Origin: Brevibacterium yomogidense
Lineage (GTDB): Bacteria > Actinomycetota > Actinomycetes > Actinomycetales > Brevibacteriaceae
Direction of reading: 5' to 3'
Assembly: GCF_900163715.1 (NCBI RefSeq)
Contig: NZ_FWFF01000007.1
Location: 1 to 64,000 of the forward strand
DNA length: 64,000 nt
The notes under the pieces were generated by a model that saw only the letters and a list, made by a program, of their open reading frames with translations, made no database searches and was not told the DNA's origin. Each line of letters opens with the position of its first letter. Position 1 is the first letter of the stretch. Below, piece by piece: positions 18,266 through 27,822 of the stretch. The translations under genes and the position numbers were made by a program.

Positions 18266-20191
18266 TCACCCAGCTGGCGGTTCATGTCCAGTGACGCGGT
18301 CTCGCCGCGCCCCCTTGTGCGCTCGGAGCGCTCGGAGTGCACACACGATGGCGACGAGATCGACGATCTCCTGCAGGAGGGCACCCACCACTGCGGGTAG
18401 GTACCCGAATGCGGCAACGAGCATCAAGCCCACTGAGATGACGATGCCCATCCAGATCGACTGCAACGCGATCTGCACGGTCCGCCGCGAGACATACGCG
18501 ACATCTGCCACGCGCGCAATGTCATTCGAGGTGATCACCGCCGCTGCCGACTCACTCGCAGCAGTGGCCCCTCGGCCCGCCATTGCGATGCCTACGTCAG
18601 CGGCTGCCAGCACGGGGGCATCGTTGATCCCGTCACCGACCATGAGCACGGGCCGCGGCCGCATGGCTTGTACGATCTCGACTTTGGTTCGGGGCGTGGT
18701 CTCAGCGTGAGCCGTCTGGATGCCAACCGCGTGTGCGACGGACTCTGCAGTGGATGTGACGTCGCCGGTCACCATCGCGATCTCTGTCACGCCGGCTTCG
18801 CGAAGGCGGGTCACGGTGTCTGCTGCGTTCGGACGAATCGGGTCGGACAGGATGATGACGCCCGCCAGTTCGTCACCGACTGCCACGTACACGGCCGTCT
18901 CTCCAGCTTGGAGTGCGGGGCGGGCGATCGGCCCGGTCACCTCTTCGATGAACGCAGGTTTCCCGACTCGCACCACGGCCCCCCCTACCAGGGAGGCGAG
19001 CACCCCATTCGTCGCCACTTCGTCAGCATGCGTCACTTCCGGCAATTCGAGCTGGTGGGTTCTTGCCGCTGCCACGATGGGGTCGGCGAACACATGCACG
19101 GAGTACTGCTCAGCGGCAGCCGCGAGCCGCAGCGTCTCGCTCGCCGTGCGGGAGGCCGGGTGAAGATCCACCACATCGGCTTTACCCTGCGTCAGGGTGC
19201 CGGTCTTATCGAACGCTGCCGAACGAACCCGGGCGAGCACCTCCAGGACGCCACCATCTTTGATGATGACGTTCAGCTTCGCGGCTGAACTCATACCCCC
19301 CATGAACGCGACAGGTGCAGCGATCAGCAACGGGCACGGTGTCGCAACCACGAGCACCTCAGCGAAACGCACCGGGTCACCGCTCAGGAACCAGGCGAGG
19401 CCTGCGATGAGCAGCGAAACAGCAGTGAACGGCAGCGCATACCTATCGGCGAGGCGCACCATGGGTGCGCGGGATTCCACGGCTTCTTCTACGAGCCGCA
19501 CGATCGATGCGTAGTTAGAATCGGCCGCCACCTTCTGAGCGCGCATCGTGAAACTCGTGGTGCCGTTCACCGTCCCAGACAGCACAGGGTCGCCCGCGCG
19601 ACAGCTCGCCGGGATCGGCTCACCGGTCACCGACGATTCATCGATCGTCGCGTGATCCGACAGCAGCAGTCCGTCAACCGGGAGAATCTCCGAGGATCGC
19701 ACCAGCAGCGCATCGCCCACCGCGACCTCTTCGATCGCCACTCGTTCGACTTCCCCGGTCACCGGGTGGATCCGCCCTGCGAACGCTGGGGCTCGGGTCA
19801 GCAGCTGGTCGAGTTCCCGGCTTGCACGACGCGCGGCCAGATCCTCCAGCGCTTCGCCCCCTGTGAGCATCAACGCGATGATGAGCCCCGCGACATACTC
19901 ATGCACAGCAAGAGTGGCGATCATGGCGATGACAGCAAGGACGTCGAGCCCCCAATGACCATGCATCAGATCCCGGACCATGCCTGAGGCAGTGATGACG
20001 ATCACGACGCTGAGCACCAGGTAGGCGGTGACAGCGAGAGCTGTCGTCAGGCCGGTCAGCCAGAGCACCACCCCGGCCGTCAGCCCGAGCATCACGAAGA
20101 TCATGAGCTTGCGGCTGCGGAGAAGCTCTACTGTCGGTGAGGTCGCGCGCGGCGATTGTCCGGTGTCAGGTGTGACGGTCTGTGCTGGCAC
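18266..20191 (-). CDS. Heavy-metal-translocating P-type (P1B) ATPase
   Basis: A 641-aa metal pump of the membrane. No N-terminal CxxC metal-binding domain is present. Membrane helices begin at about residue 27. Key sites: SVTGEP actuator loop, the intramembrane TPC motif (residues 284-286, ATPCPLLIAAPVA) in place of CPC or SPC, the phosphorylated Asp 328 in DKTGTLT, and GDGINDAPVL. The usual nucleotide-binding HP dipeptide is replaced by SVHVFADP. Metal specificity is therefore uncertain. The GTG at 20191 is the first plausible start after the tRNA-Val 3' end (20231), with AAGGACTGAGGA upstream; an ATG at codon 27 is possible. Its position at a tRNA 3' end suggests acquisition by transfer. 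Confidence 0.85.
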   Translation of the reverse strand: MPAQTVTPDTGQSPRATSPTVELLRSRKLMIFVMLGLTAGVVLWLTGLTTALAVTAYLVLSVVIVITASGMVRDLMHGHWGLDVLAVIAMIATLAVHEYVAGLIIALMLTGGEALEDLAARRASRELDQLLTRAPAFAGRIHPVTGEVERVAIEEVAVGDALLVRSSEILPVDGLLLSDHATIDESSVTGEPIPASCRAGDPVLSGTVNGTTSFTMRAQKVAADSNYASIVRLVEEAVESRAPMVRLADRYALPFTAVSLLIAGLAWFLSGDPVRFAEVLVVATPCPLLIAAPVAFMGGMSSAAKLNVIIKDGGVLEVLARVRSAAFDKTGTLTQGKADVVDLHPASRTASETLRLAAAAEQYSVHVFADPIVAAARTHQLELPEVTHADEVATNGVLASLVGGAVVRVGKPAFIEEVTGPIARPALQAGETAVYVAVGDELAGVIILSDPIRPNAADTVTRLREAGVTEIAMVTGDVTSTAESVAHAVGIQTAHAETTPRTKVEIVQAMRPRPVLMVGDGINDAPVLAAADVGIAMAGRGATAASESAAAVITSNDIARVADVAYVSRRTVQIALQSIWMGIVISVGLMLVAAFGYLPAVVGALLQEIVDLVAIVCALRALRAHKGARRDRVTGHEPPAG

Positions 20192-20230
20192 TGCCGCGTC
20201 CTCAGTCCTTCTTTTCGAACAAAGACCTTC

Positions 20231-20307
20231 TGGTGGGCCCAGAGGGACTCGAACCCCCGGCCCCCTCGGTGTAAACGAGGTGCTCTGACCAACTGAGCTA
20301 TAGGCCC
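20231..20307 (-). tRNA. tRNA-Val (anticodon TAC)
   Basis: GGGCCTA acceptor stem (20307-20301) pairs with TGGGCCC, and CCA is encoded (20233-20231). The anticodon loop is TTTACAC with TAC. The ATPase gene starts 40 bases beyond its 3' end. Confidence 0.95.
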
Positions 20308-20641
20308 CACACCGCTCATGCGGCGGCTCAAGTATCGCACACGGGTGCCATCCGTTCATCATTCATCTGAAGCGCGTCACGTCGGAGCGCACCAGGCGAA
20401 CTTGCGCCGAACTGCGCAAGAAGCGTCTTTCCTGCGACATACGGATTACGGAACGATCACGGTCGGTCACGTTTGATGACGAATCGGCAGAACGGTCCGA
20501 ACACAATGATCAATAATTGTTCCGCATCCCCTGTGTTCCTACTGTGGGCCTCAAGAGATCGGTTCTCCCTCACCGTGGAGGGTCCGGTCGACGTCAGGAT
20601 CCTCCGCCCGGACCGCGGAGAACCGGAATGGAGCATCGGTG
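20308..20641. other. Regulatory region upstream of the surface-protein gene
   Basis: No gene seen. It contains a 7-bp inverted repeat, cttgcgc/gcgcaag (20401-20420), and an AT-rich patch (20505-20522, gatcaataattgttcc) that may hold the -10 element of the downstream gene. The rest is undistinguished. Confidence 0.4.
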
Positions 20642-22288
20642 ATGAAGAAGCAGACCCTCGCCCCCGCCGTCCTCGCCTCCCTCACAGCGGCGGGCCTCGT
20701 TCTCGCACCGGCCGCAGCGCACGCGCAGGATTCGGACGCGCAGAACGTCACTCTCTCCGATTCGGCCGCAGACCCGACGGCGACTCCCACACAGGAGCCC
20801 GAGGAGAAGCAGCAGACGCAGGCAGAGGCGCCCGCGGAGGAAGAACCGAGCCAGAACGAGGAGACTCCCGAGGAGCCCGAGGAGCCCTCATCGCCCCAGC
20901 CGTCAGACGACAGTACGTCTGACGAGCCGACGGACGGAGCCACAGAGACTGAAGCGCCCACGGAAGAACCGACCGAGGACCCGACTGAGGACGCCGACAC
21001 AGCTGACGTGACGGTCACCCCGCAGGACGTCCGTCTCACCGACGTCGTCTATGTCTCCGGCGACGAGGCGCCCAGCGGCGCGACCATCACCGGAACCGAA
21101 CTCGAGCCGGAGACGCAGTACACCGTCACCGTCACGGGCGGGCCCGAAACGTCAGGCGAACGCCAGGTGACCACCTCCGCGGACGGGTTGTTCACAGAGT
21201 CCTACACGATCGAGGTCGACTCCGACGCAGACCTGGAGTCCTTCGCCGGAGACCGCAGTGTGTCGGTCACCGATTCAGAAGGCGTGACGGTCGACGAAGG
21301 CTCGTTCGAGATCCTCAACGACATCGAAGACGACGAGACCGACGAGGACGAAGAGGTCCAGGCGGATCCCGCACTGGACCTGCCGAACTCGATCGAGGTC
21401 GATGACGTCATGGTCCCGCAGGGTGAGGAGCCCGGCGACCGCGGCCTGCAGATCGCCGCGACGGACCTGGCACCGGGCGAGTGGTACACGTTCCGCGTCA
21501 TCGCACCGGACGACACCCCGGACCTGTCGACGGAGTTCGAGGTCGAAGCCGACGAGGACGGCAATGCGGTCGGCGCCTACTTCATCGAGTGGTATGGCGA
21601 CTACAGCGCCGACGTCATCGCCGGCACCTTCACGATCGAGCTCGCAGGCGAAGACGTGGTGCTCGATTCCGCGGATGTCGAGTTCACCGTCGGGTCCGAG
21701 GACGACGACTCTGACGACGGAGACGACTCCGACGAGGGCGAGGACGGCGGCGACGGGTCGGACGACGGGGACGAGTCGGATGACAGCGACGATGGTCAGC
21801 CCGGCGAAGACGACGGGGACGACTCCGACGAGGCAGATCTGGACCCGGCGATCACGGTGTCGCCCGAGACCCTGTCCGCGGCGAGCTTCATGGACTACGA
21901 CACGGGCGTCCAAGTCACTGCTTCCAACTGCCTGCCGGGCGATATGGTCTCGCTCGAGGTCATGTGGCCGGGCACCGACGAGGTGGCGTACGCGGACGGG
22001 ATCGAAGCGGACGATGACGGCGCGGCCTCGTTCTCCTTCTACGGGACGGGCTCGAATGCGGCGGACTACGTCGGAACCTGGAATGTCTCGATCAGCTGCG
22101 GCGGCGAGACGGCCACCGATTCCTTCACGGTCACGGGAGACGCGGGCGATGACGGCGACAGCGGATCCGAGCTGCCGCGCACCGGTTCCGATGCCGGCAT
22201 CCTCGCGATCGCAGCGGCCGGTCTGCTGACAGTGGGCGCAGCGACGGTCATGCTCAGCTCGCGGCCGAAGCGCCGGGACACCTTCTGA
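20642..22288 (+). CDS. LPXTG-anchored acidic surface protein
   Basis: A 548-aa exported, wall-anchored protein. Residues 1-28 are a signal peptide (MKKQTLAPAVLASLTAAGLV then APAAAHA|Q). Residues about 35-115 form a Glu/Thr/Pro/Ser-rich, strongly acidic linker. Three beta-rich Ig-like repeats follow (about 120-225, 245-350 and 400-495), each beginning with a VxPxxL/V-type strand; the third has two Cys that could form a disulfide. Between the second and third lies an Asp/Gly/Ser-rich spacer. The sortase signal LPRTG (511-515), a hydrophobic helix and RPKRRDTF end the protein. A GTG directly before the ATG is an alternative start. A 24-bp hairpin terminates it, so it is monocistronic. It may act in adhesion or as a stalk; the ligand is unknown. 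Confidence 0.85.
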   Translation: MKKQTLAPAVLASLTAAGLVLAPAAAHAQDSDAQNVTLSDSAADPTATPTQEPEEKQQTQAEAPAEEEPSQNEETPEEPEEPSSPQPSDDSTSDEPTDGATETEAPTEEPTEDPTEDADTADVTVTPQDVRLTDVVYVSGDEAPSGATITGTELEPETQYTVTVTGGPETSGERQVTTSADGLFTESYTIEVDSDADLESFAGDRSVSVTDSEGVTVDEGSFEILNDIEDDETDEDEEVQADPALDLPNSIEVDDVMVPQGEEPGDRGLQIAATDLAPGEWYTFRVIAPDDTPDLSTEFEVEADEDGNAVGAYFIEWYGDYSADVIAGTFTIELAGEDVVLDSADVEFTVGSEDDDSDDGDDSDEGEDGGDGSDDGDESDDSDDGQPGEDDGDDSDEADLDPAITVSPETLSAASFMDYDTGVQVTASNCLPGDMVSLEVMWPGTDEVAYADGIEADDDGAASFSFYGTGSNAADYVGTWNVSISCGGETATDSFTVTGDAGDDGDSGSELPRTGSDAGILAIAAAGLLTVGAATVMLSSRPKRRDTF

Positions 22289-22307
22289 GCGCGGTGAGCC
22301 GCTGACG

Positions 22308-22357
22308 CGCAAGAGGTGCGGGCCGGGAGGATGTCCTCCCGGCCCGCACCTCTTGCG
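22308..22357 (+). terminator. Terminator after the surface-protein gene
   Basis: Perfect 24-bp inverted repeat (22308-22331 and 22334-22357), starting cgcaagaggtgcgggccggg, separated by 2 bases. It probably also stops transcripts from the opposite-strand tRNA-Ser. Confidence 0.85.
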
Positions 22358-22366
22358 TTCCACCTG

Positions 22367-22451
22367 CGGTGAGTGTGGGATTCGAACCCACGGACCCTTG
22401 CAGGTCAACGGTTTTCAAGACCGTCACATTCGGCCGCTCTGTCAACTCACC
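22367..22451 (-). tRNA. tRNA-Ser (anticodon TGA)
   Basis: 85 nt with the long variable arm of class II tRNAs. GGTGAGT (22451-22445) pairs with ACTCACC (22374-22368). The anticodon loop is CTTGAAA. CCA is not encoded. Confidence 0.93.
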
Positions 22452-22541
22452 ACTCGCCGACCGAAGCCGGCGCCCAGCTATTCTCGCACATGCCGTGGAG
22501 CACCTGGACATTAGCAGAACCGGCTCATCACCGGACATGAG

Positions 22542-22574
22542 AACGCCGGGACATCGTGATGATGCCCCGGCGTT
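22542..22574 (-). terminator. Terminator after tRNA-Pro
   Basis: Inverted repeat aacgccggg/cccggcgtt (22542-22550, 22566-22574) with an inner CATC/GATG pairing, immediately downstream of tRNA-Pro on the minus strand. Confidence 0.65.
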
Positions 22575-22579
22575 TCTGC

Positions 22580-22656
22580 TGGTCGGGATAGCGGGATTCG
22601 AACCCACGACCTCCTCGTCCCGAACGAGGCGCGCTACCAAGCTGCGCTATATCCCG
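22580..22656 (-). tRNA. tRNA-Pro (anticodon CGG)
   Basis: CGGGATA (22656-22650) pairs with TATCCCG (22590-22584). The anticodon loop is TTCGGGA. Discriminator A, and CCA is encoded (22582-22580). Confidence 0.95.
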
Positions 22657-22831
22657 ATGCTGTGGACGGTTCCTGAGAACCTGACAGCGAGACACAGTTT
22701 AACCATAATGACCTGCGAACTCCTAATCGAGGAGCCGGTAAGGTGCGACACAGCAGAACAGCGGATCCGCTCGGTCTTCTCCCGTGCCGACGGACCTCAT
22801 CGATCGCCCTGCACACCGCCTCAGGAGGGGT

Positions 22832-23359
22832 ATGGCTCTCACTACGGAGAGTGTCGCCGACGCTGCGATGCGCATCCTCTCGGACTTCGGTCTGGGCGAC
22901 CTCACGATGCGTCGACTCGCACGGGAGTTGAACGTCCAGCCGTCCGCCCTCTACTGGCATGTCGCAGACAAGCAGTCGCTGTTCGTCCTCCTGGCAGCAC
23001 GGATGGGCGCAGAAGCCGACGACCTCGATCGGCCCGCACCGGGCCAGGGCCGGCTCGCCAGCACGGTCGACGCGATCACCACGTACCGGGGCGTGCTCCT
23101 GCGCTATCGCGAGAGCGCGGACATCGTGCTCCTGGCCTACTCGCACTCCGGTCCGACGGTGCTGCCCTCAGCCCTCTCAGATCTCGATGCGGACACCCGC
23201 GACTTCGTGATCCCGTACGTCCTGGGCTCGATCGCGATCCTGCAGAACCGACGTCTGTTCGCGGGCGAGCCACTCGCGCCGCGCACCACGGGAGGAGGCT
23301 CCGACGGTCACGCCGAAGCCTCCTTCCGCACCGGTCTCACCCGACTGCTGACCGGCTGA
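22832..23359 (+). CDS. TetR-family regulator
   Basis: A 175-aa DNA-binding protein. The N-terminal helix-turn-helix spans about residues 1-50 (LTMRRLARELNVQPSALYWHVADKQSL), the YWHV version typical of the TetR/TetR_C drug-sensing branch. The C-terminal ligand-binding part is short. The ATG at 22832 has AGGAGG just upstream, and homologues begin here; a GTG at 22784 would add 16 residues. Its 3' end is 4 bases from the convergent HIT gene and no operon partner is visible. The target and inducer are unknown. Confidence 0.78.
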   Translation: MALTTESVADAAMRILSDFGLGDLTMRRLARELNVQPSALYWHVADKQSLFVLLAARMGAEADDLDRPAPGQGRLASTVDAITTYRGVLLRYRESADIVLLAYSHSGPTVLPSALSDLDADTRDFVIPYVLGSIAILQNRRLFAGEPLAPRTTGGGSDGHAEASFRTGLTRLLTG

Positions 23360-23362
23360 GGC

Positions 23363-23755
23363 TCAGAGTCGCCGCCTGATCTTCTCCGCCGCCTCCTCGA
23401 GCACTGCAGCGTCCGTGAAGTCCGCTCGACGGCTCGCGTCGAAGTCTGCGAGAGAGGTCGTGGGCCAGACGTGGATGTGCACGTGGGGCACCTCATAGCC
23501 TTGGACCATGAGTCCCACCTTCTCGCACTCGAACGCCTCGCTCTGCGCCTTGCCGATCGTCTTGGCGACCGCGAAGAGATGCGCAGAGAGGTCGTCGTCC
23601 AGGTCGACCCAGTGCACGATCTCCTCACGGGGGACGACGAGGACGTGTCCCTCGGTCATCGGCTGCACATCGAGGAACGCCACGCACAGCTCGTCCTCGT
23701 ACACGAAGACGCCCGGGATCTCGTTCTCGATGATCTTGGTGAAGAGGGATGCCAC
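23363..23755 (-). CDS. HIT-family hydrolase
   Basis: A 130-aa histidine-triad nucleotide-binding protein that probably hydrolyses nucleoside phosphoramidates or dinucleoside polyphosphates. The triad HVHIHVWP is present near residue 95, and the N-terminal SLFTKIIENEIPGVFVYEDELCVAFLD is typical. The GTG at 23755 (GGAGGA 6-7 bases upstream) matches where relatives start; an ATG at 23800 gives a longer, unsupported N-terminus. It lies downstream of ahpE on the same strand but with a gap of about 70 bases. Confidence 0.85.
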   Translation of the reverse strand: MASLFTKIIENEIPGVFVYEDELCVAFLDVQPMTEGHVLVVPREEIVHWVDLDDDLSAHLFAVAKTIGKAQSEAFECEKVGLMVQGYEVPHVHIHVWPTTSLADFDASRRADFTDAAVLEEAAEKIRRRL

Positions 23756-23827
23756 GTGTTCTCCTCCGTGTTCCGGGGCCCGTGAGGCCCACACAGTCAT
23801 GTCGGATTCAGCGTAGCCGCCAGCGGC

Positions 23828-24274
23828 TCACCGCACGAAGCGGCCGAGGTCCCGCGGAGTCCCGAAGTCCGCGGTCTCCTCGTCGACGACGGAACCGGAC
23901 GAGTCGGCGAGGAGCGCTGTGCGGTGCGGCCCGCCTCGGCGATGGTCGAAGACGTCGCAGGCACGCGAGAGGGCCCCGTGGGGCCAGAAGTCCGACAGGA
24001 GCGGGACGCTGTCCCACGCATCGCCCAGTTCGGCGATCGCCCACGCGCGCAGGGTGTACTTCGTGTCGCACGAGACGACCAGCGGCGCGATCCCGCGCGC
24101 ACGGAGCCGGCCGGCCAGCCCGACCAGTGTCACCAGCTCATCAGCGCAGACGGGTGTGAAGGCGTACGGGACGAAGACGAGCAGCACCCCTCCGGATTCC
24201 GCTCCCGTCAGGAGCGGAACGTCCTCTCCCGTGTGTGCGGGGAGGGAGAGATCCGGAAGGGTGCGCCCACTCAC
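23828..24274 (-). CDS. ahpE: AhpE-like peroxiredoxin
   Basis: A 148-aa thiol peroxidase. The peroxidatic Cys is C43 in YAFTPVCADEL, with the TxxC motif (T40). A second Cys (C69, VVSCDT) lies in the next strand, so either a 1-Cys or an atypical 2-Cys mechanism is possible. The GTG start (24274) overlaps the DUF3052 stop as GTGA, indicating translational coupling. The order ahpE-DUF3052 opposite aceE is conserved in mycobacteria. It is a cytoplasmic defence against hydroperoxides. Confidence 0.82.
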   Translation of the reverse strand: MSGRTLPDLSLPAHTGEDVPLLTGAESGGVLLVFVPYAFTPVCADELVTLVGLAGRLRARGIAPLVVSCDTKYTLRAWAIAELGDAWDSVPLLSDFWPHGALSRACDVFDHRRGGPHRTALLADSSGSVVDEETADFGTPRDLGRFVR

Positions 24275-24699
24275 CCGTAGTTCTTCTTGCCGACCAGCCG
24301 GTAGCCGGACCAGTCCGGCGCAGCACTCACCGTGGAGGTGACGTGCATGCCGGCTGTGGGCGCGGCGTCGGAGATGTCGGCCGGACGGATATGCCCGTCG
24401 CGGTTGGGCTTCGGTGTCAGCAGCCAGATGATGCCGCCGGTGGACAGGGTGGTCTGCGCGTCGACTATCGCATCCGTGAGATCCGGGTCATCTGCGCGCC
24501 ACCACATGATGATCGCATCGAAGACGTCATCAACGTCGTCATCGGCCAGCTCCTCCTCAAGGACCTTCTCGATCGATTCGCGAAGATCGAAATCGACGTC
24601 CTCGTCGTAGCCGATCTCTTGTACGTACTGTCCCCGCTTGAAGTCGAGCGGAGTCGATGCGGAGTCCTGCGTGTCCCTCTCTGAGGCAGAAGTGCTCAT
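24271..24699 (-). CDS. DUF3052 family protein
   Basis: A 142-aa actinobacterial protein of unknown function. The core is acidic ([41 protein letters not shown]), followed by [31 protein letters not shown], the family's signature. Family members are often found next to ahpE and aceE, as here. The ATG at 24699 has no clear ribosome-binding site; GAGAAT 6 bases before it may be the -10 element of a leaderless mRNA. It is co-transcribed with ahpE. Confidence 0.85.
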   Translation of the reverse strand: MSTSASERDTQDSASTPLDFKRGQYVQEIGYDEDVDFDLRESIEKVLEEELADDDVDDVFDAIIMWWRADDPDLTDAIVDAQTTLSTGGIIWLLTPKPNRDGHIRPADISDAAPTAGMHVTSTVSAAPDWSGYRLVGKKNYG

Positions 24700-24925
24700 G
24701 CGACCATTCTCCACATCCCTGACCGCCGGGCAAACGCCCGGGGTGCGATTCCCCTGGAATGAGAGGCGAGCAACACGTCTTCGCTCGTCCGCTGAGCCGT
24801 TCAACCCATATGCTGGAGGCAACCCCAGAGTGGGCAGTGCCACCGCAGACGGCTCCACCGGGCCACCGTGGCGCAGCCCGCAGGTGCTGTGCAGCAGCAC
24901 CGCAACTTCAATGAGGAGGAATGTC

Positions 24926-27694
24926 GTGCCGACTAATCCTGGAGGACCGATCCTCAACGGTCTCCCCAGTCAGATCCCGGATATCGATCCGGAGGAGACC
25001 AGGGAATGGCTCGATTCGCTGGACGGTCTCATCGCTGAGGCGGGCCCTGTCCGCGCCCGGTACATCATGCTCAGCCTGCTCGACCGTGCACGCAAGAGCA
25101 ATGTGGGCGTCCCCAGCCTCACGGCCACGGATTACATCAACTCGATCAGCCCCGAGGAAGAGCCGTGGTTCCCCGGCGACGAAGAGGTCGAGCGCACCTT
25201 CCGCCGCTGGAACCGCTGGAACGCCGCCATGCTGGTGCACCGCTCGCAGCGGCCCGGCATCGAGGTGGGCGGCCACATCTCGACCTACGCGTCCTCCGCG
25301 ACGCTCTACGAAGTGGGGCTCAACCACTTCTTCCGCGGCAAGGACCACCCCGGCGGTGGCGACCACGTCTTCTACCAGGGCCACGCCTCCCCCGGCATGT
25401 ACGCCCGGAGCTTCCTCGAGGGACGCATGAGCGCGGACCAGCTGGACGGATTCCGCCAGCAGGCCAGCCACATCGTCGACGGCAAGAACCTCGGCATCCC
25501 CTCCTACCCGCACCCGCGCCAGATGCAGGACTTCTGGGAGCACCCCACCGTCTCCATGGGCATCGGCCCCATGAACGCCATCACCCAGGCGCAGTTCGAC
25601 AAGTACCTGCACAACCGCGGGATCAAGGACACCTCACAGCAGCAGACCTGGGCATTCCTGGGCGACGGTGAGCTGGACGAGCCGGAGAGCCGCGGCATGC
25701 TCCACGTCGCAGCCTACGAAGAGCTCGACAACCTGAACTTCGTCATCAACTGCAACCTCCAGCGCCTCGACGGTCCCGTGCGCGGCAACGGGAAGATCGT
25801 GCAGGAGCTCGAGTCGTACTTCCGCGGTGCCGGCTGGAACGTCATCAAGGTCGTCTGGGGCCGCGAATGGGACGCGCTGCTCGCCAAGGACCGCGACGGC
25901 GCACTCGTGAACCTCATGAACCAGACGCCGGACGGCGACTACCAGACCTACAAGGCGGAGGACGGCGGCTTCGTCCGCGACAACTTCTTCGGTCGCGACC
26001 CCCGCACCAAGGCGATGGTCGACGACCTCACGGACGAACAGATCTGGAACCTCAAGCGCGGCGGCCACGACTACCGCAAGGTGTACGCCGCCTACCGTGC
26101 CGCACAGGCGCACACGGGCCAGCCCACGGTCATCCTCGTGAAGACCGTGAAGGGCTACTCGCTGGGGCCGTCGTTCGAGGCGCGCAACGCGACGCACCAG
26201 ATGAAGAAGATGACGATCGAGGACCTCAAGCTGGCCCGCGACCACTTCTCCGTCCCGATCACGGACGCGCAGCTCGAGGAGAATCCCAAGAAGCCGCCGT
26301 ACTACCACCCCGGCGAGGATGCCCCGGAGATCCAGTACCTGCAGGAGCGTCGTCGCAAGCTCGGCGGGTACTCACCGGAGCGCCGGTCGAAGTACACGCA
26401 GATCGAGCTGCCCGGGAAGAAAGCGTACGAAGCCGCCCGGCGCGGGTCGGGGAAGCAGACGATCGCCACCACGATGGCCTTCGTCCGCGTCCTCAAGGAC
26501 CTCATGCGCGACAAGGAGATCGGCCACCGCATCGTGCCGATCATCCCGGACGAGGCGCGCACGTTCGGCATGGACTCGTTCTTCCCGACTGCGAAGATCT
26601 ACAACCCCCACGGGCAGAACTACATCTCCGTCGACCGCGACCTTTTCCTCGCGTACAAGGAGGCCACGGACGGGCAGCTGCTCCACGTGGGCATCAACGA
26701 GGCGGGAGCCACGTCGGCACTCACCGCGGTGGGCACGTCCTACGCCACCCACGGCGAGCCGATGATCCCCTTCTACATCTTCTACTCGATGTTCGGGTTC
26801 CAGCGGACCGGTGACTTCTTCTGGGCGGCCGGGGACCAGATGGCCCGCGGCTTCGTGCTCGGTGCGACCGCCGGACGCACGACGCTCACCGGTGAGGGAC
26901 TCCAGCACGGCGACGGCCACTCGCACCTGCTCGCATCGACGTATCCGGCGATCCTCTCCTACGACCCCGCATACGGCTACGAGATCGGCCACATCGTGCG
27001 GGCCGGGCTCGAACGGATGTACGGGCAGGATGAGGAGAACCCGGCCGTCGACCCGAACGTCATGTACTACATCACGATGTACAACGAGCCGATGCAGCAG
27101 CCCAAGGAGCCCAAGGACCTCGACGTCGACGGCCTCCTCAAGGGCATGTACAAGCTGGCGGACGGCCCGGACAACGGTGGACCGAAGGTCCAGCTGCTGG
27201 CGTCCGGCGTCGCTGTCGCATGGGCGTACGAGGCCCAGCAGCTGCTGGCGGACGACTGGGGCGTGAGCGCGGACATCTGGTCCGTGACCTCGTGGAGTGA
27301 GCTGCGCCGTGACGGGCTCGCGGCGGACGAGCAGCGCCTGCTCGACCCGTCCGCGGAGCCGCGGGTGCCCCATGTGACCTCCGCACTGAAGGACACGGCA
27401 GGTCCCGTCGTCGCCGCGAGCGACTACATGCGGGCGGTGCAGGATCAGATCCGTCAGTACGTGCCGAACCACTTCTCATCGGTCGGCGCAGACGGCTACG
27501 CGATCTCCGACACCCGACCGGCGGCTCGCCGCCACTTCCTCATCGATGGCCCGTCCATCGCGGTGCAGGCTCTCATCAGCCTGGCCGACAGCGGAGAGAT
27601 CGATATCTCGAAGGCGACGGAAGCAGCGAAGAAGTACGAGCTCGACGATCCGACTGCAGGCACCTCGGGCTCCCTGGAGGGCGGCGCCGCCTGA
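24926..27694 (+). CDS. aceE: Pyruvate dehydrogenase E1 component
   Basis: The homodimeric E1 enzyme decarboxylates pyruvate using thiamine diphosphate and passes the acetyl group to the E2 lipoyl domain. The 922-aa length is normal for AceE. The cofactor motif begins [12 protein letters not shown] and runs to NFVINCN (about residues 247-275). Other family blocks are [34 protein letters not shown] and [23 protein letters not shown]. The GTG at 24926 directly follows GAGGAGGAATGTC. E2 and E3 genes are not adjacent, which is usual in actinobacteria. A GC-rich hairpin with a T-rich tail follows. Confidence 0.96.
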   Translation: MPTNPGGPILNGLPSQIPDIDPEETREWLDSLDGLIAEAGPVRARYIMLSLLDRARKSNVGVPSLTATDYINSISPEEEPWFPGDEEVERTFRRWNRWNAAMLVHRSQRPGIEVGGHISTYASSATLYEVGLNHFFRGKDHPGGGDHVFYQGHASPGMYARSFLEGRMSADQLDGFRQQASHIVDGKNLGIPSYPHPRQMQDFWEHPTVSMGIGPMNAITQAQFDKYLHNRGIKDTSQQQTWAFLGDGELDEPESRGMLHVAAYEELDNLNFVINCNLQRLDGPVRGNGKIVQELESYFRGAGWNVIKVVWGREWDALLAKDRDGALVNLMNQTPDGDYQTYKAEDGGFVRDNFFGRDPRTKAMVDDLTDEQIWNLKRGGHDYRKVYAAYRAAQAHTGQPTVILVKTVKGYSLGPSFEARNATHQMKKMTIEDLKLARDHFSVPITDAQLEENPKKPPYYHPGEDAPEIQYLQERRRKLGGYSPERRSKYTQIELPGKKAYEAARRGSGKQTIATTMAFVRVLKDLMRDKEIGHRIVPIIPDEARTFGMDSFFPTAKIYNPHGQNYISVDRDLFLAYKEATDGQLLHVGINEAGATSALTAVGTSYATHGEPMIPFYIFYSMFGFQRTGDFFWAAGDQMARGFVLGATAGRTTLTGEGLQHGDGHSHLLASTYPAILSYDPAYGYEIGHIVRAGLERMYGQDEENPAVDPNVMYYITMYNEPMQQPKEPKDLDVDGLLKGMYKLADGPDNGGPKVQLLASGVAVAWAYEAQQLLADDWGVSADIWSVTSWSELRRDGLAADEQRLLDPSAEPRVPHVTSALKDTAGPVVAASDYMRAVQDQIRQYVPNHFSSVGADGYAISDTRPAARRHFLIDGPSIAVQALISLADSGEIDISKATEAAKKYELDDPTAGTSGSLEGGAA

Positions 27695-27712
27695 CAGACC
27701 CTCCGCACGACG

Positions 27713-27754
27713 GCGGGGTGGGGACGGCTGCACCAGCGGCCGACCCCACCCCGC
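27713..27754 (+). terminator. Terminator after aceE
   Basis: gcggggtgggg (27713-27723) and ccccaccccgc (27744-27754) form an 11-bp stem, followed by tgtctttct. Confidence 0.85.
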
Positions 27755-27810
27755 TGTCTTTCTGTGCGGAGTTGTCGAGTGTCCACAACGTCATAGGGGC
27801 TCACGCACGA

Positions 27811-27816
27811 TAGTGT
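27811..27816 (+). promoter_or_regulatory. -10 element of a leaderless fasR promoter
   Basis: TAGTGT ends 6 bases before the ATG at 27823, and there is no ribosome-binding site. Confidence 0.55.
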
Positions 27817-27822
27817 GCTTGC

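Noticed and set aside
20231-20307. Second copy of the tRNA-Val end near 18.0 kb as an att site
   Set aside because: I looked for the T-arm/anticodon sequence between 17.9 and 18.3 kb and saw no clear repeat.
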